From an uncultured Paracoccaceae bacterium (GTDB lineage Bacteria > Pseudomonadota > Alphaproteobacteria > Rhodobacterales > Rhodobacteraceae): a stretch of DNA of 46,702 nt. Every line of letters begins with the position of its first letter. Within the stretch, counting starts at the first letter, position 1. Under the pieces are notes generated by a model that saw only the letters and a program-made list of their open reading frames with translations, made no database searches and had not been told where the DNA came from. The stretch spans positions 1 through 46,702 of the forward strand of contig CALKOT010000033.1 in assembly GCA_938092015.1 (NCBI GenBank), given 5' to 3'. This document shows positions 24,459 through 33,275 of this stretch, piece after piece. The position numbers and the translations under genes were made by a program.

Positions 24459-25631
24459 TTAGGCGACTTGTCCCGCAGCCCAACCTGATGACCAGGCCCA
24501 TTGGAAATTGTATCCACCCAACCAACCCGTGACATCGACAACCTCGCCGATGAAATAGAGGCCAGACGCCGCTTTCGCTTCCATCGTCTTTGAATTCAGG
24601 GCGTCCGTATCAACCCCGCCCAATGTAACTTCAGCTGTCCGATAGCCTTCGGTCCCAAGGGGGCGGATGCGCCAGTTGGTCAGGGCTTCAGCGATCTCTT
24701 CCAGTTTGACGTTCGACATATCCGCAAGTTTGCCCGGCGCATCTATTCCCGCCGCCAGATGCTTGGCCAGCGCCCGCGGCAGGCCATCGGCCAGCGCGGT
24801 TTGCAGGGCCTGGCGACCATTTTCCTGCCTGGCTTCTTTCAGGTGCTCGACCAATTCTTCGGCGTCCGCAAAGGCCAGCACCAGATCCTCACCCTCGCGC
24901 CAATACGATGACGCTTGCAGGGCTGCGGGACCCGATAGGCCACGATGGGTGAATAGCAGCGCTTCTTCAAACGTTGCGCCGCCCGTAGTTGCGTTTACCT
25001 CAGCCGCAACGCCGACCAGAGGTTTTTGCGCCTCCAGCTGATCAGGGGGCAAGGAGAAAGGGACAAGACCTGCACGGGTATCCAGCACGTTTAGGCCGAA
25101 CTGCCAGGCGATCTGATAACCGAACCCTGTCGCGCCAATCTTGGGGATGGATTTACCGCCGCAAGCGACAACAAGCGCCTCGGTCGTCACGGCCCCCTGG
25201 CTGGTTGAAAGGCTGTAGCCGACATCCGCCCTTTCAACCGCCTCGACAGAGCAATTCAGCCGCAACTCAGCATCGCCCATTTCCGTCAGCAGCATGTCGA
25301 TGATCTGAACTGCGCTGTCATCGCAGAACAACTGGCCCAGCGTCTTTTCGTGCCAGTCGATCCCGTGGGCGTCGACCATCGCGATGAAGTCCCACTGGGT
25401 GTAGCGGCTGAGCGCTGATTTGCAGAAATGTGGATTGGCCGAGATGAACGCCTCGGGCCGCGCATCAAGGCTGGTGAAATTGCATCGACCCCCGCCAGAA
25501 ATGCGGATCTTTTCACCAGCTTTCTTGGTGTGCTCAATCACCAGCACCCGCCGCCCGCGCTTTGAGCATTCGGCGGCGCACATCATGCCAGCAGCGCCGG
25601 CGCCGATGATGGTGACGTCGTAATCGGTCAT
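24459..25631 (-). CDS. HI0933/YhiN-family flavoprotein
   Basis: The 390-residue NAD(P)/FAD-dependent oxidoreductase has a Rossmann FAD loop (VTIIGAGAAGMM, residues 6-17), the signature KIRISGGGRCNFT near 41-53, and a C-terminal FAD segment (GLYFIGEVVDVTGWLGGYN) characteristic of the HI0933 family. The biochemical substrate of this family is unknown. Length is normal. The gene lies 28 bases downstream of the DapA-type gene on the same strand and may be its operon partner. Confidence 0.9.
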   Translation of the reverse strand: MTDYDVTIIGAGAAGMMCAAECSKRGRRVLVIEHTKKAGEKIRISGGGRCNFTSLDARPEAFISANPHFCKSALSRYTQWDFIAMVDAHGIDWHEKTLGQLFCDDSAVQIIDMLLTEMGDAELRLNCSVEAVERADVGYSLSTSQGAVTTEALVVACGGKSIPKIGATGFGYQIAWQFGLNVLDTRAGLVPFSLPPDQLEAQKPLVGVAAEVNATTGGATFEEALLFTHRGLSGPAALQASSYWREGEDLVLAFADAEELVEHLKEARQENGRQALQTALADGLPRALAKHLAAGIDAPGKLADMSNVKLEEIAEALTNWRIRPLGTEGYRTAEVTLGGVDTDALNSKTMEAKAASGLYFIGEVVDVTGWLGGYNFQWAWSSGWAAGQVA

Positions 25632-25659
25632 GGTTTCACTGGGAAACGCGGGCTGATGA

Positions 25660-26535
25660 TCACATCAGCCCAATTTCGCGGGCCAACGCTTCGCCATCCT
25701 CAACCGTTGCAGGGGATAGCGGAGGCCGAACCGTCGCCCAGCGCTTGTCGCCAACCAAAGATAGCGCCCGCTTCTGGGGTGAGATGAATGACCTTGACTG
25801 CACAGCTTTGCGGACCGCTTCGATGGGCGGGAACAGCGCCTCAGCCTCAACCGGGCTGCGGTCCCACGCCTCAATCAGCTTGGCGATGGCGCCTGCCTGC
25901 ACGTTGGCCGTCGCGGTAATTGAGCCCGTCGCACCTAGCGGCAGCGCCTTCAGCAAGGCGGCCTCTGAGGCCGGGTAGATGATCATGCCTTCGATGGCGA
26001 GCAATGCCTCAGTGTTTTCCCACACGCCTGAGCTGTCTTTAATGCCGACGACTTCGGTGACGTCCTCGAAAAGCTTGCGCGCCAGTTCGGGCCAGATCGG
26101 CACGCCGGACACTTGCGGGATGTGGTAGAGGTAGATCGCGGACCCAGCGATCGCTTTGGCCAGTTGGCAGAAGTATTCGTAGAGCCCCACTTGCGTCGCT
26201 TCTTTGTAATAGAAGGGCGGTAGGGACATCACGCCGCCGCAACCCATGTCGAGGCAGGCTTTCGACAGATCGACCGTATCAGCCAGATTGCAGAGGCCGG
26301 TACCCGGTACGATCCGGTCGCCGTCGATGCCGCTGTCGATCAGCGCTTTCAGCGCCGCCAGACGTTCTGGGGTGGAAACGGACAGCGCCTCACCAGTTGT
26401 GCCGAAAGGAGCAAGGCCGACAGCGCCTTCTTCCAACAGCGCGTTGGCTTTTTCGACGAAGAGGTCAGTAGCGATGCTCAGGTCATCGTTGAAGGGCGTG
26501 AGAATTGGCGCGACTACGCCGCGGAGGGTTTTCAT
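25660..26535 (-). CDS. DapA-family aldolase/lyase, copy 2
   Basis: This 291-residue TIM-barrel lyase has Schiff-base Lys166 (VVGIKDSSG), Tyr137 (IYLYHIP) and the loop FGTTGEA at 44-50, which is closer to canonical DapA than copy 1. Family members catalyse aldol or dehydratase reactions on pyruvate-like substrates; the position below an MttB-type gene suggests a catabolic role, but that is inference. A palindromic repeat lies in the leader. Confidence 0.87.
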   Translation of the reverse strand: MKTLRGVVAPILTPFNDDLSIATDLFVEKANALLEEGAVGLAPFGTTGEALSVSTPERLAALKALIDSGIDGDRIVPGTGLCNLADTVDLSKACLDMGCGGVMSLPPFYYKEATQVGLYEYFCQLAKAIAGSAIYLYHIPQVSGVPIWPELARKLFEDVTEVVGIKDSSGVWENTEALLAIEGMIIYPASEAALLKALPLGATGSITATANVQAGAIAKLIEAWDRSPVEAEALFPPIEAVRKAVQSRSFISPQKRALSLVGDKRWATVRPPLSPATVEDGEALAREIGLM

Positions 26536-26565
26536 TTCAGTGATGTCCTTTGCGCAGCGATCATT

Positions 26566-26630
26566 CGTATCGGAGGTTGTCCGGGGCCATTCCTTGGCGT
26601 GCGGAGAGGTCCCGGGTCAAGTCCGATACG
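26566..26630 (-). repeat. REP-like palindromic repeat
   Basis: Outer arms CGTATCGGA (26566-26574) and TCCGATACG (26622-26630) and inner arms CCGGGGCC (26581-26588) and GGTCCCGG (26608-26615, one G-T pair) give a long imperfect hairpin. On the minus strand it contains GGACTTGACCCGGGACCTC, close to the CGGACTTGATCCGGG core of interspersed palindromes common in alphaproteobacterial genomes. It is therefore more likely a short interspersed repeat than a riboswitch, although it lies 31 bases before the DapA-type start. Confidence 0.6.
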
Positions 26631-26739
26631 GTGGTGACGCGGCGGTTTTCTGGGTGAGCTCATCAAGAGCTGCTGTTGTTTGGAGGCCTTCAGGACACTG
26701 GCTCTAAGGCGCCTATGGGGCGGGCGACCAGCACGGCCC

Positions 26740-26765
26740 GCGTCCGCCCTCCCCCAGGCGGACGC
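26740..26765. other. Stem-loop
   Basis: GCGTCCGCC (26740-26748) and GGCGGACGC (26757-26765) form a perfect 9-bp stem with an 8-base loop, 158 bases past the methyltransferase stop. No T-run follows on either strand. It could stabilise or end the methyltransferase transcript. Confidence 0.5.
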
Positions 26766-26922
26766 ATTGCTGAGCTTCAACTCGTCACATGTTCGGGGAA
26801 TCAGGCACCATAAATTGCCAAACAGAACCGTAGCATAGCGTCCCCCTCGGGCGGCCGCGGGCCTTAGTTCTTTGTTGTGATGTTGGTCTTTGCGAGTGTC
26901 CACAAAGCCCCATTTTCCGCCC

Positions 26923-28482
26923 TCAGAAATCAGTTGGCGCGCCGCCCTCTTCCTTGCGCTTGGCGACAAACGCCTCAAGCTCGGCCCGGATATCCTCGTC
27001 CATCGGCGGCGGCGTGTATTCTTCCAGGATCGCCTTTGAAATCTTGTTAGCCCGCTCTGAAGTCCAGACGGCGCCAGCCTCGTGCCACGCCTCATAGTTC
27101 GACCAATCTGACAGGAACGGCGAGTAGAACGCCGTCTCGTACCGGTCCTGTGTGTGCTGAACGCCAAAGAAATGACCATCCGGCCCAACCTCACGGATCG
27201 CTTCGACCGCCAGATCAGCCTCCATCACTGACACTTCGCGCATATAGTGCTGCATCTGCTGGATGATCTCGCAGTCCATCACAAATTTCTCGTAGGATGC
27301 GATCAACCCACCCTCAAGCCAGCCAGCCGCGTGATAGACGAGGTTCACACCAGCCGTCATACAGGCCCAGAGAGAGTTTGAGCTTTCCCACATCGCCTGC
27401 CCATCCGGCGCATTCGCAGCGCAGGCGTTAGACGCGCGCAGCGGCAACCCATAGTGCCGCGCCATCTGCCCGGCCATTTGTGTTGCGCGGGAATATTCCG
27501 GCGTGCCGAAAGCAGGGGCGCCGGTTTTCATATCCACGTTGGATGTGAATGACCCCATCACCACCGGGACGCCCGGGTTGATGTATTGAAGAAGGGCGAT
27601 GGCGCACAGCCCCTCCGCCACTGCTTGAACGGTCGCCCCGGCCAGCGTTACCGGCGCCATGGCACCTGACAGCGTAAACGGCGTCACCGACACCATCTGG
27701 CCGCGCTTTGCCAACCGCATGGCGCCGTCCAGCATCGGCCAGTCATGCTTTAGCGGCGACGATGAATTGATGTTGGTGTACATGCGGACTTTTCTGTCGA
27801 ACTCGCTGTGGGACAAGCCCCCCGCGATCCGCACCATTTCCATCACATCCTCAACCCGCTCTGGCCCTAATGAATAGGCGTGGCAGACCTTGTCCGTCAT
27901 AGTCAGCTTGTCATACAGGCAGTCGAGATGGCGGACAGAGGCGTGAATATCAATCGGTTCAACCGGATATCCACCCGCGATATGGATGCAGTTGAAGTAC
28001 TGCGTCAGCTTCATGAAATTCCGGAAATCCTCAACCGCGCCAGGGCGGCGGCCATGATCCAGATCCATCGCGTTCGGTGGTGATGAGACGTTCACGAACG
28101 CCATATGATCGCCACCGATGGTGACTTTCCTGTCCAGATTTCTCGGGGTCATGTCGAACTGGGACGGGGCCGTACCGACCATCTCCATCACGAAATCGCG
28201 TCCCATGCGGACATTATCGCCGGTCACGGTACAGCCAGCCTGCTTCAGTATGGCTTTGGCGTCTTCGTTCAGGAATTCGATGCCAATGGTTTCCAACACC
28301 GTCATCGCGGCGTTGTGGATCGCTTCAATCCCATCTGGGCGTAGCGGCGTTGTCGGATGATCAGTGTTGACCGTCAGTTCCCACGGCGATTGCTTGATCG
28401 CGATGGTTGATCCTCGGCGGGCGTTGCCGGAACGGCCCCCTGAACGGCGTCGGGCGGGGCGGTCTTCAGTTTCGGTGGTCAT
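26923..28482 (-). CDS. MttB-family (non-pyrrolysine) corrinoid-type methyltransferase
   Basis: This 519-residue member of the trimethylamine methyltransferase superfamily has no in-frame TAG pyrrolysine codon; the region corresponding to the Pyl loop reads GSFTSNVDMKTGAPAFGTPEY. Such proteins act on quaternary amines (for example glycine betaine in MtgB); the precise substrate here is unknown. An Arg/Gly-rich N-terminal tail of about 30 residues precedes the TIM barrel. The start at 28482 (MTTETED) is preferred over 28512 because it follows a GGAAGAG site. No corrinoid protein gene is in the window, so the methyl acceptor must be encoded elsewhere or differ. Confidence 0.88.
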   Translation of the reverse strand: MTTETEDRPARRRSGGRSGNARRGSTIAIKQSPWELTVNTDHPTTPLRPDGIEAIHNAAMTVLETIGIEFLNEDAKAILKQAGCTVTGDNVRMGRDFVMEMVGTAPSQFDMTPRNLDRKVTIGGDHMAFVNVSSPPNAMDLDHGRRPGAVEDFRNFMKLTQYFNCIHIAGGYPVEPIDIHASVRHLDCLYDKLTMTDKVCHAYSLGPERVEDVMEMVRIAGGLSHSEFDRKVRMYTNINSSSPLKHDWPMLDGAMRLAKRGQMVSVTPFTLSGAMAPVTLAGATVQAVAEGLCAIALLQYINPGVPVVMGSFTSNVDMKTGAPAFGTPEYSRATQMAGQMARHYGLPLRASNACAANAPDGQAMWESSNSLWACMTAGVNLVYHAAGWLEGGLIASYEKFVMDCEIIQQMQHYMREVSVMEADLAVEAIREVGPDGHFFGVQHTQDRYETAFYSPFLSDWSNYEAWHEAGAVWTSERANKISKAILEEYTPPPMDEDIRAELEAFVAKRKEEGGAPTDF

Positions 28483-28572
28483 GTTTTGCTCTTCCGGGCT
28501 GATCTGACCCAATCGTGCGGGGTGGGAGCGTGGATTCTGTCGCCCCGGCGACAGATCAGGTCGGCTTTGGGC

Positions 28573-29292
28573 TCAACTCCCCTTTTGACGCTGGGCAAGC
28601 ACATCCGGAAGATCGGCGATCGATGGCAGGACAATATCACCCGCTGGTGCCAACTCCGCCTCAGTCGCAGGGCCGGTCAGGACACCAACACTCAGGGCGC
28701 AACCTGCCGCGCGACCGGCGCCAAGGTCATGCACGCTATCGCCAACCATGACCGTTTCCGACGGATCAGCGCTGATCGCCTTGGCGAACGCGTTTGGCAT
28801 GCCTGGCCCAGGTTTGTGCCCGTGGCCGCTGTCATAACCAGCTACAAAATCAAACAGATCGTCGACGCCCAACATCTTGATATTCGCATGGGCAGTCGCC
28901 TCGGCGTCATGGGTCGCGACCCCAAGGCTGAACCCCATCTCACGCAGCGCTACCAGTGTTTCACGTAATCGCGCTACGGGGGCGAGGTCTTCAGCCCCCA
29001 TTTCCAACGCTGTCCGATTGGCGAGATCTTCAATCTCAGCCGCCGACCATTTCGGCAGGATGGACGCCATCAGTTCAGCCACCATATCGACGGAACCCGC
29101 AACCACGGGCGATCCTGGCAGGAACACTTTGGTGCGTATGTCGTAACCCACCGCATCACACAGCGTCGTCGTGAGCGTCACGTCGCCTTCAGCCAGATGG
29201 TTCGCGATTTTCTCAACCGCTTCACGCCATGTCGCCGTGAAATCGATCAGTGTGCCGTCTTTATCAAACAGAACGCCTTTGATGGTCGCCAT
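28573..29292 (-). CDS. HAD-superfamily phosphatase (phosphoglycolate-phosphatase-like)
   Basis: This 239-residue HAD hydrolase has motif I DKDGTLID (nucleophile Asp10 and Asp12), motif II Thr in GVATHDAEA, motif III Lys in HKPGPGM and motif IV VGDSVHD. A helical cap lies between about 20 and 85. Most relatives dephosphorylate small metabolites such as phosphoglycolate. The start at 29292 follows AAGGGG; the upstream MMLQRL extension is not needed. It is 90 bases upstream of the methyltransferase start on the same strand, and divergent from the thioesterase. Confidence 0.87.
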   Translation of the reverse strand: MATIKGVLFDKDGTLIDFTATWREAVEKIANHLAEGDVTLTTTLCDAVGYDIRTKVFLPGSPVVAGSVDMVAELMASILPKWSAAEIEDLANRTALEMGAEDLAPVARLRETLVALREMGFSLGVATHDAEATAHANIKMLGVDDLFDFVAGYDSGHGHKPGPGMPNAFAKAISADPSETVMVGDSVHDLGAGRAAGCALSVGVLTGPATEAELAPAGDIVLPSIADLPDVLAQRQKGS

Positions 29293-29380
29293 GTCAGCCC
29301 CTTCCAGTCTTTGCAGCATCATTGCTCATAGCGTAGGGCCGGGTACAAGGTGCATGACGTATATTTGCAAAGGCAGACCC

Positions 29381-29815
29381 ATGACCGACTTCCCCTCCAC
29401 TGAGCGCATCGCCTATTCTCTGTTCTTTCCAATGACCACGCGGTGGCGCGATAACGATGTCTACGGCCATATTAACAACGCCTATTACTATGAGTTCTTT
29501 GATACCGCCGTGAACCAGTGGTTGCTGAAGACAGAGGCGCTTGATCTGCCCGATGGCCCTGTCATCGGTCTGGTTGCTGAAACCGCCTGTAAGTTCCGCA
29601 GCGCGGTCAGTTATCCACAACAGCTCGAGGTTGGTCTGACGACCCTGCGCGTTGGCAAATCCAGCGTCATTTTCGGCATGGGCTTGTTTGCGGAAAAATC
29701 TAATGAAGCCGCTGCTCTATGCCGGTTTGTTCATGTATATGTCGATCAGGAATCGCGCCGCCCAACGCCAATTCCAGCGGCAATGTTGGAAAAACTGAAG
29801 CTTCTGACACCCTAG
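29381..29815 (+). CDS. Hotdog-fold acyl-CoA thioesterase
   Basis: This 144-residue 4-hydroxybenzoyl-CoA-type thioesterase has the motif RWRDNDVYGHINNAYY (residues 21-36), with Asp26 as likely catalytic residue, and a central helix. It hydrolyses an acyl-CoA of unknown chain type. Start 29381 gives the standard family N-terminus; an ATG at 29354 is an alternative. It is cytoplasmic, monocistronic, and divergent from the HAD gene. Confidence 0.87.
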   Translation: MTDFPSTERIAYSLFFPMTTRWRDNDVYGHINNAYYYEFFDTAVNQWLLKTEALDLPDGPVIGLVAETACKFRSAVSYPQQLEVGLTTLRVGKSSVIFGMGLFAEKSNEAAALCRFVHVYVDQESRRPTPIPAAMLEKLKLLTP

Positions 29816-30187
29816 AAGTCGGCAATTGGGGGCATTTCTCACCCGGTTTTGGCCGGTCAAATGGTAAAATTCGCCTGAATCGATCACCCCCAGATACAAA
29901 AGTGAGACACCCGCGCTGCGGTTAAGAGCCGACTTAATCGTCAGTAATACATGGGTTTTCGTCCGATCGTCGCCCCGTTTGAATAAAGTACGGCAATCCT
30001 AGTTGTTGTGAATTTGTAACGGTGTCGTTAAGTTCTAGAACCATTAGCGCAGTATCGCGTTATCTTATTGTTTTCGCGTATGATCCATGCGAAAACACTA
30101 GCGTAGGGCTTTTAGAACGCCCTGCATGAGGGTCACTTAATTAGGGCGCGCAGCGCACAGCCGCCCGAGAACGAGACGGAGAGAGGG
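29816..30187. other. AT-rich leader region upstream of the OmpA-type lipoprotein gene
   Basis: No gene is seen in 372 bases. Notable items are a perfect palindrome GTTCTAGAAC (30032-30041), a stem-loop GTTTTCGC/GCGAAAAC (30070-30077, 30089-30096) and a second stem-loop AGGGC/GCCCT (30105-30109, 30119-30123). The next gene is likely highly expressed, so promoter and 5' stability elements are expected here, but none can be assigned with certainty. Confidence 0.5.
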
Positions 30188-31009
30188 ATGAAAAACATTT
30201 CCCGCACGATCCTGGTTGGCGTCGCAATCGTCGCAGCTGGTTGTACGAATATTCCAGGCGCAAACCTTGGCGGCACTTTCGGCGCTGCTGACTTCCTTGC
30301 GGCCGACCTGCCAGGCGGCGACTTTAATGCCGAGCTGGCTAAACAGTACCAGGGCCTCGCCGCGATCAACGCGACGAAAGAAGGCAACTGGATGGACGCA
30401 GCCGGTTACATGGACCGTTCGAACGCAGCAGCAGCTGGCGGCGTAACACCATGGGATCCTGCAAACCTGGGCGTTGGTGGCGATGCAGCCTCCATGTTCG
30501 GTTCTGTTGGTTCAACCATCGCAGCGAACGCAGCCGCGCGCCCAGCAGCTTGTGCAGAAGCACAGGCAATGTGGGATCACTGGCTGGAAGCTCAGTATCA
30601 GGCCCCAGGTGGTTGCCTGGACGCTGACGAAATCAAAGCCAAAATGGATGCAGCACTTGCAGCCTGTGGCGCAGTTGCTGGCGACTACATCGTCTACTTC
30701 GGCTTCGACCGTTCAGACCTGTCTTCCGCTGCTCAGGGTGTCGTCGCTGATGTCGTCGCAGCAGTTTCCGGTATCGCCGCTCCAGCAATCTCGCTGGTTG
30801 GCCACACCGACACGTCAGGTTCCGCCGCATACAACCAGGGTCTGTCACAGCGCCGCGTCAACCGCGTTGCTAACGCTCTCGGTTCTTCAGGCGTCAACCT
30901 TGGCAACGTAACTCGCGCCGCTCGCGGTGAGTCTCAGAACGCAATCGCCACCGGCGACAACGTACGTGAGCCTCGCAACCGTCGCGTCACGATCGAGCTC
31001 GGAAACTAG
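30188..31009 (+). CDS. OmpA-family peptidoglycan-binding lipoprotein
   Basis: This 273-residue protein has a signal peptide ending in VAAGC (lipid-modified Cys19). The N-terminal half is Ala/Gly-rich with Cys pairs. The C-terminal OmpA domain (about 160-273) shows YFGFDRSDLS, LVGHTDTSGSAAYN and NRRVTIEL, with the Asp and Arg that bind diaminopimelate. It should anchor the outer membrane to the cell wall. GGAGAGAGGG precedes the ATG, and codon use is strongly biased (GCA, CGT, CTG), consistent with high expression. A strong terminator follows. Confidence 0.92.
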   Translation: MKNISRTILVGVAIVAAGCTNIPGANLGGTFGAADFLAADLPGGDFNAELAKQYQGLAAINATKEGNWMDAAGYMDRSNAAAAGGVTPWDPANLGVGGDAASMFGSVGSTIAANAAARPAACAEAQAMWDHWLEAQYQAPGGCLDADEIKAKMDAALAACGAVAGDYIVYFGFDRSDLSSAAQGVVADVVAAVSGIAAPAISLVGHTDTSGSAAYNQGLSQRRVNRVANALGSSGVNLGNVTRAARGESQNAIATGDNVREPRNRRVTIELGN

Positions 31010-31030
31010 GTCGACCTCATAGATTTGGAG

Positions 31031-31060
31031 CGGCCCTGCAGGAAACTGCGGGGCCGTTTC
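31031..31060 (+). terminator. Intrinsic terminator of the OmpA-type gene
   Basis: An 11-bp stem (CGGCCCTGCAG at 31031-31041 with its complement at 31046-31056, one G-T pair) closed by a GAAA tetraloop and followed by TTTCCGTTT. It lies 21 bases after the stop. Confidence 0.87.
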
Positions 31061-31138
31061 CGTTTGAGGCCTGTGCTGATCTCAGAGTTGTGAGCTGTCG
31101 GCCTAACAATCGCCTCAACCCCTCACTATCTGGTGATC

Positions 31139-31438
31139 ATGAAACGCTCACTCGCTATCCTCACCGCCCTAATGCTGACAGCATCTCCGCTGTCCGCCGA
31201 CGACAGCAAATCACCGCTTCCGTCTGATGAAGAGATGCAGCAACTAGGCGACATAGCCCAGCGCTGGATGCGCAGCTTTGCAGAAAAAATGTCGCCCATG
31301 GTCGAACAACTGCGCGAGATGGTTGACGATATGAGCGCGTATGAAGCGCCCGAAATGCTGCCAAATGGCGATATTATCATTCGGCGCAAACCAGATGCGG
31401 AAACGGCTGAGGACGAAGCACCTTCAATTGAGCTGTAA
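31139..31438 (+). CDS. Small secreted protein of a Rhodobacterales-type family
   Basis: The protein has 99 residues with a signal peptide (MKRSLAILTALMLTASPLSA), then an amphipathic helical region and the ending APEMLPNGDIIIRRKP. That ending matches a family often labelled AAA+ family ATPase in Rhodobacteraceae databases; no Walker motif is present, so the label is wrong. Function unknown; it is likely periplasmic. The ATG at 31139 is preferred to a GTG two codons earlier. Confidence 0.72.
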   Translation: MKRSLAILTALMLTASPLSADDSKSPLPSDEEMQQLGDIAQRWMRSFAEKMSPMVEQLREMVDDMSAYEAPEMLPNGDIIIRRKPDAETAEDEAPSIEL

Positions 31439-31501
31439 CCATCGGGTGAAGACCCCGGGACCTGACTTTACCGCATTGAATGCAGGCGATACCAAGCCTG
31501 T

Positions 31502-32646
31502 ATGTCCCACCTGTTCTCACCCTACACGCTGAAATCTGTCACTTTCCGCAACCGGGTCGCCGTTTCCCCGATGAGCCAGTATCGCGCCAGCGACGGCCTC
31601 GCGAATGACTGGCATATCGTCCATTTAGGTCGCTTCGCCATGGGCAGCGCCGGTCTGGTCTTTGTCGAAGCAACGGCTGTGACAGATGATGGGCGACGCA
31701 CACATGGCGACCTTGGGCTTTGGAACGACGAACAGATTGAACCACTGGCCCGCATCGCCACGTTTCTTGAGGCTGAGGGTGCAGTTCCCGGCATTCAACT
31801 TGGCCACGCAGGCCGCAAATCATCCGAACGCCGCCCCTGGCACGGTGAAACCCCAGTGGATGCAAAGGATGAAGCAGACCGCGGCGAAGCGCCGTGGCGG
31901 GCCATGGTCCCATCGCCTTTGCCATATGCCGAAGGCTGGCCTTCCCGCATGAGATGACCGAGGATGACATCCAGGCCGTCATCACTGCCTTTGCCGCCGC
32001 CGCAAAGCGGTCACTTCAGGCCGGGTTCAAGGTAGTGGAGGTTTACGCAGCGCACGGTTTCCTGATCCACCAGTTCTACTCCCCCATTTCCAACCAGCGT
32101 TCTGATCATTGGGGCGGCTCATTAGAAGATCGTTGTCGCTTTCCCGTCGCAGTCGCCAAGGCGATCCGCGCCGAATGGCCAGATGACTTGCCGCTGATCT
32201 TTCGCCTGTCCTGCACCGACTGGCTGGATGATGGCTGGACTGATGCTGACACAGAATACCTGACGCGCCAGCTGACAGCGGTGGGCGTCGACATGATCGT
32301 TTGTTCCACGGGCGGAATAGGCAATGGCAAAGCCCGCGCAAGGCACCAACGCATGACGCTGGAGCACGGATTTCAGACGCCGTTCGCCGCAAATCTGCGG
32401 CAAGCGACAAGCGCCCACACAATGACTGCCGGCGTGATCTGGGATGAACTGGCAGCGGAAGCGATGCTGAAGAACGACGAGGCGGACATGGTCGCCATGG
32501 GGCGTGAGTTACTGGACCATCCGAACTGGCCCCTGCAGGCGCAAGCACGCCTTGAGGAAATCCAGGATTTCGCCGCCTGGCCGCCCGAAAGCGGATGGTG
32601 GTTAGACAAACGCCATCGCCTCACAACCAAACTCAAACTGCGTTAG
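31502..32646 (+). pseudogene. Old Yellow Enzyme-type NADH:flavin oxidoreductase, frameshifted
   Basis: The gene encodes an FMN-dependent ene-reductase of the YqjM type. The first part (MSHLFSPYTLKSV, GRFAMGSAGLVFVEATAV, IQLGHAGRKSS) runs to PYAEGWPS near 31945; the second part continues in another frame as HEMTEDDIQAV, then VVEVYAAHGFLIHQFYSP, SNQRSDHWGGS and MGRELLDHPNWPL. One missing C in the CCC run at 31944-31946 would give the expected GWPSPHEMTE. No other lesion is seen. It is a recent single-base deletion or a sequencing error. Confidence 0.88.
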
Positions 32647-32663
32647 GGTGGAGATCCGGCGCC

Positions 32664-32942
32664 TCAGAGGATGTAGTCGCCGGTAAATTCAGTCGTCGCT
32701 TCAGCAAACTCCGCACGATCACCATCACGCACCGCGGTCAGGTCGTACTTGGTGTTCACCACATTACCTGAAACATCGTTTAGCAGCACAAGCTCCAGAT
32801 CTACTGTAACGTCATTGGCGGTACTTGCAGGCATAACAGCGAAATCAAAGCTGTCTTCATCCGAAGAAGAGGCCGCACGTTCAGCCCCAGCGATTTCAGT
32901 CTTCTGGCTTTTGACGGTAAAGTGAAAGGCGTCACGAGTCAT
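32664..32942 (-). CDS. Unrecognised acidic 92-residue protein
   Basis: The start at 32942 (MTRDAFHFTVKSQ) has a strong GAAGGAG site. The protein is acidic, probably beta-rich (DVTVDLELVLLNDVSG) and has no signal or membrane segment. No known family is recognised. It is convergent with the frameshifted oxidoreductase gene, 17 bases apart. Confidence 0.65.
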   Translation of the reverse strand: MTRDAFHFTVKSQKTEIAGAERAASSSDEDSFDFAVMPASTANDVTVDLELVLLNDVSGNVVNTKYDLTAVRDGDRAEFAEATTEFTGDYIL

Positions 32943-33275
32943 CTTATGCTCCTTCTTCTGAAAGCGACGCCGTATCGCGTCATGGCCTATAATCTTCCAC
33001 AGAAAGAGCGCCCTGAAACTCCCCCACCTGGGGGAGAAACCGTGTGATTTCTCACAATCAGAGCCAACATCCAGGCAGGCGAGCGGGATAGAGATGGCGC
33101 CTGTTTGAGACCGGCCCCGTGGAGCTGCGGCAATGAGATAGCATAAATATTTGAAGGCTGGATGTAGGGCGCGCAGCCGGATTACTCTAAGCAAACCAGC
33201 GTCAAATTACGCAAGACCTTTCCCAAGCCAAGCGAACAGCCTATCTGTCACCAAACACATGATACCGGAGCTGAC
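32943..33275. other. Divergent spacer with a stem-loop
   Basis: This 333-base gap separates the 92-residue gene from pepF. A perfect stem-loop CTCCCCC/GGGGGAG with a 4-base loop lies at 33019-33036, next to a second inverted repeat TGTGA/TCACA (about 33042-33055). No gene is seen. Either stem could act on the minus-strand leader. Confidence 0.5.

Larger units (their letters stand above)
26536..26922. other. Structured spacer between MttB-like and DapA-like genes
   Basis: This 387-base gap holds no convincing gene on either strand. It contains a 65-base palindromic repeat (26566-26630) and a 9-bp stem-loop (26740-26765). A long minus-strand frame crosses it, but that frame is the antisense extension of another frame of the methyltransferase gene and lacks protein-like composition. 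Confidence 0.6.

Noticed and set aside
26566-26630. Riboswitch upstream of the DapA-type gene
   Set aside because: The fold is a simple long hairpin with the core of common alphaproteobacterial interspersed palindromes; no aptamer-like junction is visible.
26532-27194. A 220-codon minus-strand frame through the spacer and the methyltransferase 3' end
   Set aside because: It is an out-of-frame reading of the methyltransferase gene extended through repeats; the composition is basic and low in protein-like pattern.
31139-31438. AAA+ ATPase annotation of the small secreted protein
   Set aside because: The protein has a signal peptide, is about 100 residues long and lacks Walker A and B motifs.
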